Origin: an uncultured Anaeroplasma sp. | GTDB taxonomy: Bacteria; Bacillota_I; Bacilli_A; Acholeplasmatales; Anaeroplasmataceae | Direction of reading: 5' to 3' | Length of the DNA stretch: 64,000 nucleotides | Assembly (NCBI GenBank): GCA_934216145.1 | Contig: CAKQBG010000002.1 | Location: 4,520 to 68,519 of the forward strand | Part shown: one piece after another, positions 45,882 through 55,202 of the stretch | How the letters are laid out: the number at the start of each line of letters is the position of its first letter | Numbering within the stretch: the first letter of the stretch is position 1 | Notes under the pieces: model-generated | The model's input: only the letters and a program-made list of their open reading frames with translations | What the model was told of the DNA's origin: nothing | Databases searched by the model: none | Position numbers and translations under genes: made by a program

Positions 45882-47012
45882 ATGTCAACAAGATTAGTTT
45901 GTGATAAAAGTAAATGTTGTGCATGTGGAGCATGCGTTAATGTGTGTCCTAAGCAATGTATTACATTAATGGATGATGTGAAAAATACTTACGCAGAAGT
46001 TAATGAAGATTTATGTATTAACTGCCATCTTTGTGAGAAAGTCTGTCAAGTTGAAAACACTTCATCTGAATTGCTTAAATTGAATACAACTATTTCTTGC
46101 AAAGAAGGTATATCTAAAAACAATGAAGTTGTGAAAACTGCATCTTCTGGTGGTTTTGCAACACAATTAGGTATTAAATTTGCTGAAACTGGTGGATATG
46201 TAGTTGGTGTAAAAAGTGATAAAGAAGATTTCTATTTTGATATCACGAATAATCCTGATGAGGTTATTAAATTTGCAGGTTCAAAATATGTTAAGGTTTC
46301 AACTGGAGATATTTTTACTCGAGTAAAGGATTTATTATCAAATGGGCATAAAGTATTATTCTTCGGAACACCTTGTCAAGTTGCAGCTATAAAATTATAT
46401 ATGGTTAGACCACAAGAGAATTTATATACAGTTGATTTAATTTGTCATGGAACACCAAGCAATAAAACTCTTAAGAAATATTTAAGTGAAAAAGGTATTA
46501 CATCTGAAGCAAATGTTAGATTTAGAGATAAGAGAAGTATTGGTATACAAATGTTTACATCTAAAGATGGAAAAGGTCTTGCTGGTGATAGAATTTGTGA
46601 TCCGTATATGATAGGATTTTTAAATGGTTTATTTTATACTGAAAATTGTTATTCATGTAATTATGCTAAGAGAGATAGAGTCTCTGATTTGACTATGGGT
46701 GATTCTTGGGGAAGTAAGCGCGAAGATAACAAAGGTATGAGAGCTTTCTCATTAACGATTATATCTACTGAGAAAGGAAAATTTCTTTTTGAAATTTTAG
46801 GCGATACTTTTGAATGTTATGATTGTGATTATGAAAATGCAATTGCTCATAATCATCAATTAGTTCATTCAAGTAATAAACAACCTTATACAGATTATTA
46901 CTACGAAAACTATGAAAAGAAATCAATGAAAAAATTAGTAAAAAAAGCTTATCCAAAACAATACTATAAACAATATGTAAAGAAAGTATTAATTGCATTA
47001 AGACTAAAATAA
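45882..47012 (+). CDS. F420-hydrogenase-beta-like Fe-S protein of glycan clusters
   Basis: 376 residues. Two N-terminal 4Fe-4S ferredoxin motifs: CCACGACVNVCP (residues about 12-23) and CINCHLCEKVC (about 46-56). The rest is the coenzyme F420 hydrogenase/dehydrogenase beta-subunit domain with FFGTPCQVAAIK and DLICHGTPS (about 162-196) and a further cysteine motif CYSCNYAKRDRVSDLT. Such proteins are common beside polysaccharide pyruvyltransferases and are thought to be flavin-dependent redox enzymes. Here it is 9.5 kb from the pyruvyltransferase gene, beyond a pseudogene, which suggests rearrangement. AAGGAG lies upstream. The 3' side abuts an IS21 element. Confidence 0.88.
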   Translation: MSTRLVCDKSKCCACGACVNVCPKQCITLMDDVKNTYAEVNEDLCINCHLCEKVCQVENTSSELLKLNTTISCKEGISKNNEVVKTASSGGFATQLGIKFAETGGYVVGVKSDKEDFYFDITNNPDEVIKFAGSKYVKVSTGDIFTRVKDLLSNGHKVLFFGTPCQVAAIKLYMVRPQENLYTVDLICHGTPSNKTLKKYLSEKGITSEANVRFRDKRSIGIQMFTSKDGKGLAGDRICDPYMIGFLNGLFYTENCYSCNYAKRDRVSDLTMGDSWGSKREDNKGMRAFSLTIISTEKGKFLFEILGDTFECYDCDYENAIAHNHQLVHSSNKQPYTDYYYENYEKKSMKKLVKKAYPKQYYKQYVKKVLIALRLK

Positions 47013-47195
47013 TTTTGAAGACCACAAGAAATTGTGTGTATATTTCGGATAATCCCTGCCAGGGTTCTCGGCAATTGTAGGCCACACCAAAATGGCGAAG
47101 CCAACTTGGCCGAAGGCATTAGAAAAGCCGTTAGGCAAGATATCCTTTAGGATAGCTTTATTAACATTAAGGATATAATAATATATATTAAATAG

Positions 47196-47885
47196 TTATT
47201 CAATATCATTTATTAAGGTTCCTCTTTTAGATGGACCTTTTAATTCTATTTTATAAGAATTAGATTGTATTCTATCCATAATAGCTTCAGCTAATGTAGG
47301 ATCAAAAAATATATCATACCAATTAGTGATTGGCAATTGAGATATAATTATACATGATTTTATTGTATTTCTATCCTCAATTAACTCTAAAAAATCTCTT
47401 GTCTCGGTCGCAGTCATTTTGACTAAACCAAAATCATCTAATATCAGTAAATCAAATGCTTTATATTTGTTCATTAATTTATTATATGAGCCATCTGTTT
47501 TTGAAATATTAATATCTAACATTAATCTAGGTACTCTTATATAACCAACCTTATAATTGAACATACAGGCTCGATATCCTAAAGCTGATACTAAATATGT
47601 TTTACCAGTACCAGTAGCACCAGATACTACTAAATTTTTACCATTACTAATCCAAGTACAGGAAGCTAGATTGGCAATCATTTCTCTAGAAAGATTTCTT
47701 TCTGGAGAATAATCAATAGTTGTTAAATCTGGTTTGACTTTGAAATTAGCTTTTTTGGCTAATATAGCAATTTTTTTGTTTTGCCTAGCAGTTATTTCAT
47801 AATCTAATAATACAGCTAGCTTACTATCAAAATCTAATGTAACGAATTCTGGAGAATCAACATAATTTTGATAATATGTTGCCAT
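47196..47885 (-). CDS. istB: IS21 helper ATPase IstB (N-terminus frameshifted)
   Basis: 229 residues from the internal ATG at 47885. An AAA+ ATPase that assists the IstA transposase: Walker A GATGTGKTYL (about 90-99) and Walker B DLLILDDFG. Upstream in the DNA, an ATG just past the istA stop begins MNQENIKK and would run into this frame if a run of eight A (complement of 47910-47917) had seven, adding about 16 residues (KLKQLNLSNMA junction). So either the protein starts at 47885, or slippage on the A run makes the longer form, or the gene carries a one-base insertion. Confidence 0.85.
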   Translation of the reverse strand: MATYYQNYVDSPEFVTLDFDSKLAVLLDYEITARQNKKIAILAKKANFKVKPDLTTIDYSPERNLSREMIANLASCTWISNGKNLVVSGATGTGKTYLVSALGYRACMFNYKVGYIRVPRLMLDINISKTDGSYNKLMNKYKAFDLLILDDFGLVKMTATETRDFLELIEDRNTIKSCIIISQLPITNWYDIFFDPTLAEAIMDRIQSNSYKIELKGPSKRGTLINDIE

Positions 47886-47933
47886 ATTTGATAAATTTAA
47901 TTGTTTAAGTTTTTTTTATATTCTCTTGATTCA

Positions 47934-49454
47934 TTATTTACCATCTCCATAATAGGACTCACCACGAAGATTATCATTTTTAATTGGTGTTTCTACAGGA
48001 TCTGGTTTAATTTTAATTAATTCTTTAAAGATATCATTACAAGCTTTAAAGGTATATACTTTGTTTTCATTACAAAGCTTAATTGAATGAATAAAAGCAT
48101 CTTTATTTGACCTACAAAGTTTTTGTAATCCTAAGCAACCTCTATATCTTATTTATTCAACCTTAACACCATTGTACATTCCATTCATAAATTCAACAAC
48201 CTCAGGAGAAATTGTTGATGCCCATTTTTTGAATGATTGTTGATTGATTTGTCCGTAAGCTTGATGATTAGGTGGTATATGTTCTAAGATAGTCGTATAT
48301 AATTTTTTGTAAGATCTTGAATGTGTATAAATTCGTTCGTTATTAGGCCAAATCTCTATTGCTAATGGTTTAGCTTTTACTTCAACTGTTTGACCACCAT
48401 ATTTATATGGAACAGAGTAATATTTATGATCATTTTCAATATGATAATCAATGTTAACTCTAGCGAATTTTACATCTATTAATTCATATCTTTGAGTAGG
48501 AAGAGGCATTAATACAGGTTTATCCTCATTTATGAAAACTGATTTGCGGCTTTCTTCCTTTTTCGGTTGAACAACAAAATCCGCTAAATGTTTCCAAACT
48601 GCTTTATTTATTTCATCAATAGAATGAAATTCCTCATTTCTAATTTTAAGCATAATATATCTCTCTACAACGTCAAAGACCGATTTTTCAACACCTGGCT
48701 TATCTTTAGGTTTTCTCACTCTTGAAGGAATACATACTGCTCCATAGTAATCTACTAACTCGGAAAATGATGAATTCAAAACAGTATCATATTTTGAAGC
48801 TTTTGTTACAGCAGATTTATCATTATCTAGAACAAAAATTAATGGAACACCACCATAATATTCTAAAGCGTGAATGGTCCCTAATTTAAATGAAGCAGAA
48901 GACTGATTTGGAAATGCCTCTACATATGGATAAGTTCTACGACCAAGTGTAGTAATGAAAAAGCATACCACGTGTTGTCTACTTGATAAATCATTATATT
49001 TTAATTTATCACCAACCCAATCTATTTCCATTCTTTCTCCACACTTACGCTCAACATGCATACTAATTTTTCGTGATTCAATATAATTTCTATACCTTTC
49101 ACAAAATTGAGTGTATTTTAAACCATTAGGATATTTTTCTAAATACTCTTGATGCAAAATTGTCATTGTCATATTTTTATGAGTCTTCATTTCATGATCT
49201 ATCCATTCTAGGTCTGGTTCTTGTACATCTCTATATGGATTACTATTAGGATAAATTTTGTTTTTAAGCTCATCATCTTTCATATCTTTAGCAACTGAAT
49301 ATGTTATTCCCTGAGCTTTGGACATTTTCATTACATTACTAACAGAATCACGGCTTTTGTTAACTGCCTTAGCAATCTCTCTTTGAGATAAATGCATCTC
49401 ATCATTTAATCTTAATATTTCTCTAATAAAATTCATTTCTAAACTCCTTGCCAT
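47934..49454 (-). pseudogene. istA: IS21 transposase IstA with internal stop
   Basis: The frame from ATG 49454 encodes 433 residues, then a TAA (48155-48153), then continues in frame for 72 more codons (IRYRGCLGLQKLCRS...GDGK) to a stop at 47934-47936. The part after the stop is the normal IstA C-terminus (YRxCLG motif), so one nonsense change, probably CAA to TAA, has split a 506-codon gene. Features present: N-terminal HTH REIAKAVNKSRDSVSNVM, catalytic aspartates in MEIDWVGD and FVLDNDKS, and glutamate in PGVEKSVFDVVE. The truncated product probably lacks full activity. Confidence 0.88.
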
Positions 49455-49507
49455 AATTTACACCTCACTCTGAATTTATTTCAGTTTAAGATGTAAAATT
49501 TTATATG

Positions 49508-49612
49508 TCAATAGAGTTCACTAAAGTGGCCTACATTCGCCGAGATACACACTATGACACGATTATTTGCATCATCCTCTTTTAAAGTTTCAAGTAATGA
49601 TTTATAATACAT
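49508..49612 (-). pseudogene. Start of an unknown gene cut by the IS21 element
   Basis: On the minus strand a 34-codon frame starts at ATG 49612 with AAAGGAAAC at good distance. Its first 24 codons (MYYKSLLETLKEDDANNRV and a few more) lie outside the element; the rest runs into the IS21 end and stops. It looks like the 5' end of a gene interrupted by the insertion. The continuation on the other side is not recognisable. A 14-bp inverted repeat (TGTATGTTTCCTTT, 49614-49627, and AAAGGAAACATACA, 49667-49680) lies just upstream and includes the ribosome site region. Confidence 0.4.
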
Positions 49613-49810
49613 ATGTATGTTTCCTTTCTTAAGTATTTTGTCCAATTACTATTATAAAAGGAAACATACAATTTTTGTATACATAACTACCTTAAAATGG
49701 AAAAGAGGTATTAAATCATTGCCTACCTCAATTTTTAAGAGGGTAACTACCTGTTGTTTGGCAAATTGTATGAGGCTCAATTATGCGAATTAAATTAGCT
49801 ATAAATAAGC

Positions 49811-49851
49811 TTAAAAAAAATACCTAATCAAATTATTTAAGGTTGATTAGG
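49811..49851 (-). terminator. Terminator for the minus-strand transposition genes
   Basis: CCTAATCAA (49823-49831) / TTGATTAGG (49843-49851); read on the minus strand it is followed by TATTTTTTTT. The remaining 150 bases up to the IS21 side hold no recognisable gene. Confidence 0.75.
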
Positions 49852-49867
49852 CATTTTATTTTAGCTT

Positions 49868-50152
49868 TTAAAATGAAAGTTCTTTATGGATTGCATACCC
49901 TTCAATTATTAAATCATGATCCTCCATATCTATAATTTTCCATCCTTCATTATCAAATTGATATATAGACATATAATAATATTTATCTTGATTATAATCA
50001 CTTACATAAATTACTTTTTTCTTTCTATCATATGCATATGCTCCAATCATTCTCACACTATTATATAAATATAATATAGGATTTAATGAATTTCTTTTTG
50101 AAGCTTTATAAGGTAAATATTTTGAAAATATTTTATATTTTGATTTCATCAA
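49868..50152 (-). CDS. Unknown 94-residue protein of the transposon
   Basis: Starts (ATGATG) inside the end of the ATPase gene, so it is translationally coupled. It is basic at the N-terminus (MMKSKYKIFSKYLPYKASKR) and otherwise rich in Tyr and Asp, with no domain I recognise. A small third gene is often present in this type of element. Terminator downstream. Confidence 0.6.
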   Translation of the reverse strand: MMKSKYKIFSKYLPYKASKRNSLNPILYLYNSVRMIGAYAYDRKKKVIYVSDYNQDKYYYMSIYQFDNEGWKIIDMEDHDLIIEGYAIHKELSF

Positions 50153-50933
50153 TGGCCTCTGACATTATTGTCTCATTTATCATATCTAATTTTTTATTTT
50201 CCATTAATACTAGAGCTTTATCCATAATTTGATTAATAATTCTAGGAACACCATTAGCTTGATCTATAATTGTATTATAGGCTTCATTTGATAATATTTT
50301 TTTATTTGCTCCTGCGATTGCTAATTTACTATTAATATATTTTTCAGATTCTTCCCTATCCATTGGTTCAAAATTATAAATCATAGAAATTCTTTGTTTT
50401 AGGGAATCATAACTTTTTCTATTAATAGTATCTCTTATACATACTTGACCTATTAAAAGTAAAATATAAGGCTCTTTTGAATCCATATCAAAATTTAAAA
50501 GTATTTTTAAATCATTTAATACTGAAGCTGATAGGTAATTAGCCTCATCAAGTATTATTACTGGAGTAATTCTTTTTTCTATGGATAATCTTTTTATTTC
50601 ATTTTGAATCTCATTCAAATTTTTTCTTTTTGAATAATATTCTTCTAATCCCATTTGGTAACATATTTCTCTATAAAATTCATGTACTGATACTGTTGAA
50701 TGAGAAATATATATAACTTTATAAAGATTTGTATTTAAACTTTTAGCCCAATGACGTATTGTTGTAGATTTACCCAATCCAGGTTCTCCAGTAATTAATC
50801 ATATTCCTTTTGTTTCCTCTAAATGTCTTAATCTGAATAATAGTTGCCCAGTATTTAGTAAATCTATTTTTTCATCATTATCATTTTTTATAAATGGATT
50901 TCTTTCAATACCAAATTTCAATAAGTAATTCAT
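50133..50933 (-). pseudogene. ExeA/TniB-like AAA ATPase with nonsense codon 45
   Basis: The complete frame starts at ATG 50933 (overlapping the transposase stop as TAATG, with GGAGG ahead) and reads FGIERNPF and HLEETKGI, then TGA (50801-50799), then LITGEPGLGKSTTIRHW with the Walker A motif. The remaining 222 codons include Walker B VIILDEANYL and GVPRIINQIMDKAL, typical of ExeA/TniB-like ATPases that act with DDE transposases. Related proteins have Gly-Leu/Ile at the stop position, so GGA to TGA is the likely change. No start other than a TTG lies downstream of the stop before Walker A. Confidence 0.8.
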
Positions 50934-51660
50934 TATAGTTCCTCCGTATTAAATATTGGTTGTTTACGCTTTATTTGGGCATTTGCTTTTTTATCTAAGA
51001 GTTCTATTTTGTCTAATCCTCCATCAGGATTAACTACATAACAGTTTTTATAGTCACTTGAATATCTTATCTTTATTTTCTTTTTGCTGTATTTTTGAGG
51101 TACTTCAAAGTCTATATTATCAATTTGTATAACACAATTAATGCTTACTTTTCTTTCTATTTCTAATAGAAATGATTTTTCAATAAAATCTTTATCTAGC
51201 TGTTTCATTTCTTCACCTGAATCAAAAAATCTTTCAATAGGTGTTTTACCATCTAACTGTGAATGAATAGAATTATTGTATTCAGTTACATATTTCAATA
51301 ATTTACATCTGAATTCATCAATGGTAGTTTTTGTTGTCAAATGAAAACTAGCCATAAAATGATCCTTCATGGTCCTAAACCAACGCTCTATCTTAGCCTT
51401 GCCGGGACCATAATATGGTTTATTATGGTATAAATTCATTCCTACTCTTGAGGCTAAAAGCTCTAATTGATTATTTTTATATGGAGCACCATTATCTAAA
51501 TTTAATACCTTTGGTTTTCCATATTTGCTTACTGCTGTTTTTAATACACTCATAAAGTTTTTATAATTATCATTAAAAAATACATTACAGCCTACTATCA
51601 TTCTTGAGGCATCATCAATTATTCCTACTATGAATAATCTTTTTTTCTCTTTGCCTACCG
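50933..51660 (-). pseudogene. DDE integrase-core transposase, N-terminus missing
   Basis: The frame is open from about 51660 and reads KEKKRLFIVGIIDDASRMIVG, containing the first catalytic Asp of the rve/integrase core; the second is in VLNLDNGAPYKN and the Glu in GPGKAKIERWFRTMKDHF. Thus the D-D-E core and the C-terminal beta-barrel region remain, but the N-terminal HTH part (about 150-200 residues) is gone. An ATG at 51601 would start after the first catalytic Asp, so any product would be inactive. The break coincides with the start of recombinase-tail sequence on the other strand. Confidence 0.8.
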
Positions 51661-51665
51661 TAAGC

Positions 51666-51848
51666 TTAAATAATGATAATTATAATACAACTATAATATT
51701 AAGAAATATAATATCTAAAATAATAATATCTACATACAAAAATGAAAATAATAAAAATAAATTAGGAAAAAAGATAATTATAAATTATAAAATATTAGAT
51801 TCATATCTAAAGAACATAATGGAGAAAAATAATGAAGCTACAAGATAA
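51666..51848 (+). pseudogene. C-terminal remnant of a second large serine recombinase
   Basis: The 3' part of this frame (ILRNIISKIIIST, KKIIINYKILDSYLKNIM) matches the C-terminus of the recombinase encoded directly downstream (LNSIINKIYIYPDF, KKIIINYKNIDFIIKEMI). Its stop lies 17 bases inside the next gene, the overlap usual for tandem serine recombinases. The upstream part was lost at the junction with the minus-strand transposon near 51660. Confidence 0.65.
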
Positions 51849-53439
51849 TGAAGTTAAGCTTGCTGTATATTGTAGATTATCAGTAGATGATAAAAATAGT
51901 TCTTTAGATTCAATTTCAATACAAAATCAAAAAGAGCTTTTAACTAAATATGCAAAAGAAAAAGAATGGAAAATAATAAATTATTATATTGATGATGGTT
52001 ATAGTGGTACCAATTTCAATAGACCAGCCTTTAAATCAATGATATTTGATATTGAAAATAAAAAAATAAATACAATAATAACAAAAGATTTATCTAGATT
52101 AGGAAGAGATTATTTAAAAGTTGGATATTATATTGATAAATATTTCAAAGATAAAGATATTAGATATATATCATTATCTGATAATATTGATACACAAATT
52201 AGTGATGATGATTTCTTACCATTTAAAAATATAATTAATGAAATGTATGCTAAAGATATATCAAAAAAAATAAGATTTACAATTAATAACCAAATGAAAA
52301 CTGGAAAATCAATTAAAACTGCAGTCCCATTATATGGCTACAAATATGATCAAAATTCAAATAGAATACCAGATTCAAATACATCATCTGTAGTAAAGCT
52401 TATATTTGAATTATTTTTAAATGGTAATAGTTATTCTTCTATCGCAAGAATACTCAAAGAAAAGAAAATATTAACTCCTAAATATTATAATTATGAAACT
52501 TATAAATATGGATCAAATAAAATAGAAAATAATGAAGATTGTTATTCATGGAATAGAGATACAATAAGAAAATTACTCTTAAATGATGAATATTTAGGTA
52601 TATATAGAAGAGGTAAATCATCAATTATGTTTAAATCTAAAAAGATAAATCATGTAGCAATGAATGAACAATATATATTTTATGATAAATATGAACCATT
52701 AATAGATAAAATAACATTTGAAAATGCTCAAATAAGAGCTAATATTATGAAAAATTATAAAAATAATAATAAAAATTATTATTCTGGATTAGTATATTGT
52801 GGAAAATGTGGAAATGTACTTAGGTATAAAAAAGATAAAAGAGTAAATAAAGATGATTATATTCGTCTAACATGTAGAAATAGTAATTGTGATTTAGAAA
52901 CCACAATTACTTTTCTAGATTTAGATAAAAAAATCAAAAGAGAATTAATAAAATTAAAAAAAATAATAGTAAATAATAAAGAAGAATTTATAAATGAAGT
53001 TACATCTCAAAAAGAATTAATTATTGATAATTCAATAATTGATGAAAGAATTATAAAAGAAGATCTAAATAAAATAGAATTATATATTAAGAAGGCTTAT
53101 GAACAAAATGTTGATGGCATTTTAGAGGATTCTATTTATAAAATAATGATAGAAAAATATACTAAAGAAAGAGATAAATTACTTGATAAATATAAAATAA
53201 TTAATTTGAAAATTAATCATTATAAAATTAATAAAATGAATTTATATAATGATTGTATTAATTTTATAAATGAAATAAATAATATAAAAAATACAAGTAA
53301 AATAAAAGATATTAATTTAAATTCAATAATAAATAAAATATATATTTATCCTGATTTTAAAAAGAAAAATAATAAAAAAATTATAATAAATTATAAAAAT
53401 ATAGATTTTATAATAAAAGAAATGATAAATAAAATGTAA
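51832..53439 (+). CDS. Large serine recombinase
   Basis: 535 residues. Resolvase domain at about 9-155 with nucleophile Ser17 in YCRLSVDD and the conserved TKDLSRLGRDYLKVGYYID; recombinase domain about 165-275; zinc ribbon YCGKCGN...CRNSNC (about 322-352); and a long coiled-coil, Lys/Asn-rich C-terminus. Such enzymes integrate and excise mobile elements at attachment sites without host factors. It is intact but has no cargo nearby; a stranded element or the tail of a tandem recombinase set is likely. GGAG lies nine bases before the ATG. Confidence 0.93.
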   Translation: MKLQDNEVKLAVYCRLSVDDKNSSLDSISIQNQKELLTKYAKEKEWKIINYYIDDGYSGTNFNRPAFKSMIFDIENKKINTIITKDLSRLGRDYLKVGYYIDKYFKDKDIRYISLSDNIDTQISDDDFLPFKNIINEMYAKDISKKIRFTINNQMKTGKSIKTAVPLYGYKYDQNSNRIPDSNTSSVVKLIFELFLNGNSYSSIARILKEKKILTPKYYNYETYKYGSNKIENNEDCYSWNRDTIRKLLLNDEYLGIYRRGKSSIMFKSKKINHVAMNEQYIFYDKYEPLIDKITFENAQIRANIMKNYKNNNKNYYSGLVYCGKCGNVLRYKKDKRVNKDDYIRLTCRNSNCDLETTITFLDLDKKIKRELIKLKKIIVNNKEEFINEVTSQKELIIDNSIIDERIIKEDLNKIELYIKKAYEQNVDGILEDSIYKIMIEKYTKERDKLLDKYKIINLKINHYKINKMNLYNDCINFINEINNIKNTSKIKDINLNSIINKIYIYPDFKKKNNKKIIINYKNIDFIIKEMINKM

Positions 53440-53473
53440 TTAATAATTACAAAAAATAATTAATTCTATTAAC

Positions 53474-53502
53474 TTGACTAATGAAATAAATTATCATATA
53501 AT
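53474..53502 (+). promoter_or_regulatory. Strong sigma-A promoter of the HTH-dehydrogenase gene
   Basis: TTGACT (53474-53479), 17 bases, TATAAT (53497-53502); the transcript start would be near 53509, giving a 30-base leader. Confidence 0.85.
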
Positions 53503-53538
53503 TACAATTGAAATTAATTATTGCATACGGAGGCATAT

Positions 53539-55011
53539 ATGTTTAATTTGAAGTTATTATCTAAAGATGTATTAGAAAAAAGAAAAAGTATAAAAATGTC
53601 ACAAACTGAATTAGCTGAGCTTACAGGAATTAATAGAGTACTTATTGGAAAACTAGAAAAAGGAGAGTTTACTCCCTCATTAGAACAATTTGAAAAATTA
53701 ATAAATGTACTCAATTTAAATGTGGATGACTATTTCAAAAGAAAACAGCCTGAATTTAAAATCCATTCTGATCCTATTAATATAGCAGTTGCGGGAACTG
53801 GATATGTTGGATTATCTTTAGCAGTATTATTAGCTCAACATAATCATGTCATAGCAGTTGATGTAATACCTGAAAAGGTTGAAAAAATAAATAATAGAAT
53901 TTCACCTATTCAGGATGAATATATTGAAAAATATTTAAAGGAAAAGGATTTAGATTTAGTTGCGACAACTGATGGAAAAAAAGCATACCAAAATGCTGAA
54001 ATTGTCATTATTGCAGCACCTACTAATTATGATCCAAAGAAGAATTTCTTTGACACAAAATATGTTGAACAGGTAATAGAATTAGTATTGAGTGTAAATC
54101 CCAATGCGATAATGGTAATCAAATCTACTATCCCTGTAGGATATACAGAATCAGTTAGAAAGAAATATAATACAAAAAATATTATATTCTCTCCTGAATT
54201 CTTAAGAGAATCAAAAGCTTTATATGATAATTTATATCCATCTCGAATTATTGTTGGATGTAAAAAAGAAGATACAACTCAATTTGAATATGCAAAAAAA
54301 TTTGCTGAATTATTACAAGAAGGAGCAATAAAAGAAAATATAGATACATTATTTATGGCTCCTACTGAAGCAGAAGCAGTAAAACTTTTTGCGAATACAT
54401 ATTTAGCACTTAGAGTTGCATATTTTAATGAATTAGATACTTATGCAGAATCAAAAGGATTAGAAACTAAACCAATAATTGATGGAGTATGCTTAGACCC
54501 TAGAATTGGTACTCACTACAATAACCCTTCATTTGGTTATGGTGGATATTGTTTGCCTAAGGATACAAAGCAATTAAAGGCAAATTTCTTAGATGTACCT
54601 GAAAATTTAATTTCAGCAATTGTTGAATCAAATAGAACAAGAAAGGATTTCATAGCTGAAGAAATATTAAGAAAAGCTGGATTCTATGGAGAAGATGATT
54701 CAGTTGGTGATGGTGGTATACCTGGAAAATCTGTTACAATTGGTATATATAGATTAACAATGAAGTCTAATAGTGATAATTTCCGTCAATCATCTATTCA
54801 GGGTGTAATGAAGAGAATGAGAGCCAAAGGAGCTAAAATCGTTATATATGAACCAACACTTGCTGATAATTACTTCTTTGAAAATGAAGTAATTCATGAT
54901 CTAGATAAATTTAAAGCTATGTGCAATGTAATAGTAGCTAATAGATATGATAATTGCCTTGATGATGTAAGTGATAAGGTATACACAAGGGATTTATTTA
55001 GAAGAGATTAA
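53539..55011 (+). CDS. XRE-type HTH fused to UDP-glucose/nucleotide-sugar dehydrogenase
   Basis: 490 residues in one uninterrupted frame. Residues about 5-66 form an XRE/Cro HTH ([34 protein letters not shown]). Residues 79-490 are a full nucleotide-sugar dehydrogenase: GTGYVG (86-91), STIPVGYTE (196-204), SPEFLRES (218-225) and the catalytic Cys338 in GGYCLPKDT. The enzyme part oxidises UDP-glucose (or a similar sugar) to the uronic acid with two NAD. The start is ATG 53539, five bases after CGGAGG; a TTG at 53521 lies before that site. The fusion suggests that the enzyme may bind DNA, perhaps its own promoter, linking precursor level to transcription; this is inference. Confidence 0.93.
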   Translation: MFNLKLLSKDVLEKRKSIKMSQTELAELTGINRVLIGKLEKGEFTPSLEQFEKLINVLNLNVDDYFKRKQPEFKIHSDPINIAVAGTGYVGLSLAVLLAQHNHVIAVDVIPEKVEKINNRISPIQDEYIEKYLKEKDLDLVATTDGKKAYQNAEIVIIAAPTNYDPKKNFFDTKYVEQVIELVLSVNPNAIMVIKSTIPVGYTESVRKKYNTKNIIFSPEFLRESKALYDNLYPSRIIVGCKKEDTTQFEYAKKFAELLQEGAIKENIDTLFMAPTEAEAVKLFANTYLALRVAYFNELDTYAESKGLETKPIIDGVCLDPRIGTHYNNPSFGYGGYCLPKDTKQLKANFLDVPENLISAIVESNRTRKDFIAEEILRKAGFYGEDDSVGDGGIPGKSVTIGIYRLTMKSNSDNFRQSSIQGVMKRMRAKGAKIVIYEPTLADNYFFENEVIHDLDKFKAMCNVIVANRYDNCLDDVSDKVYTRDLFRRD

Positions 55012-55148
55012 ATAAAAAATGTAAAATTAATTTAAATAATATTTCTTCATAATTATAATTTATTTTGAATATTAATAAATTTATTCTATTTAATAAATAT
55101 AATAAAGAGTACATGGATAAGAAAACATAAATAAGACATGCAATGCTC

Positions 55149-55177
55149 TTACATTTAATATATTAATATGATACAAT
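55149..55177 (+). promoter_or_regulatory. Sigma-A promoter of the AAA-ATPase gene
   Basis: TTACAT (55149-55154), 17 bases, TACAAT (55172-55177), about 25 bases before the start codon. Confidence 0.65.
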
Positions 55178-55202
55178 AATAATAAAAGGAGCGTTGATAT
55201 TT

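Larger units (their letters stand above)
47067..49544 (-). mobile_element. IS21-family insertion sequence (decaying)
   Basis: About 2.48 kb. Imperfect inverted repeats mark the ends: CTCGGCAATTGTAGGCCAC (47067-47085) and GTGGCCTACATTCGCCGAG (49526-49544), 17 of 19 positions pairing. Between them lie istA and istB in the usual order on the minus strand. GC content in the left end (about 47050-47150) is clearly higher than in the surroundings. I could not identify a target-site duplication. The element interrupts a short minus-strand reading frame on its right side. Confidence 0.85.
49811..51660 (-). mobile_element. Truncated transposon: DDE transposase, ExeA/TniB-like ATPase and small ORF
   Basis: Three overlapping minus-strand genes form a transposition unit (integrase-core transposase, ExeA/TniB-like AAA ATPase, 94-residue protein). 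The transposase lacks its N-terminal part at 51660, where serine-recombinase-derived sequence begins, and the ATPase has a nonsense codon, so the unit is dead. No inverted repeats could be identified with confidence. Confidence 0.75.

Noticed and set aside
46765-47085. 106-codon minus-strand frame under the Fe-S protein gene
   Set aside because: It lies antisense to a well-supported gene, starts in the IS21 end and has no ribosome site; it is a shadow.
50799-50801. TGA as a sense codon (alternative genetic code)
   Set aside because: All intact genes read through in the standard code, tryptophan is TGG throughout, and TGA ends several genes exactly at overlaps with the next start.
51630-51662. 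Reading the recombinase-tail frame as a complete 72-residue gene
   Set aside because: Its first codons are the antisense of the truncated transposase; only the part after about 51666 resembles recombinase, so it is a remnant, not a gene.
53440-53538. Operator palindrome for the HTH-dehydrogenase
   Set aside because: Only short A+T inverted repeats occur (for example AATTAAT/ATTAATT), not distinguishable from background.
55141-55170. Similarity between the promoter region of the AAA-ATPase gene and 62879-62905 (CAATGCTCTT and TTAATATATTAATA)
   Set aside because: The match is short, gapped and mostly A+T, so it can be chance in DNA of this composition.
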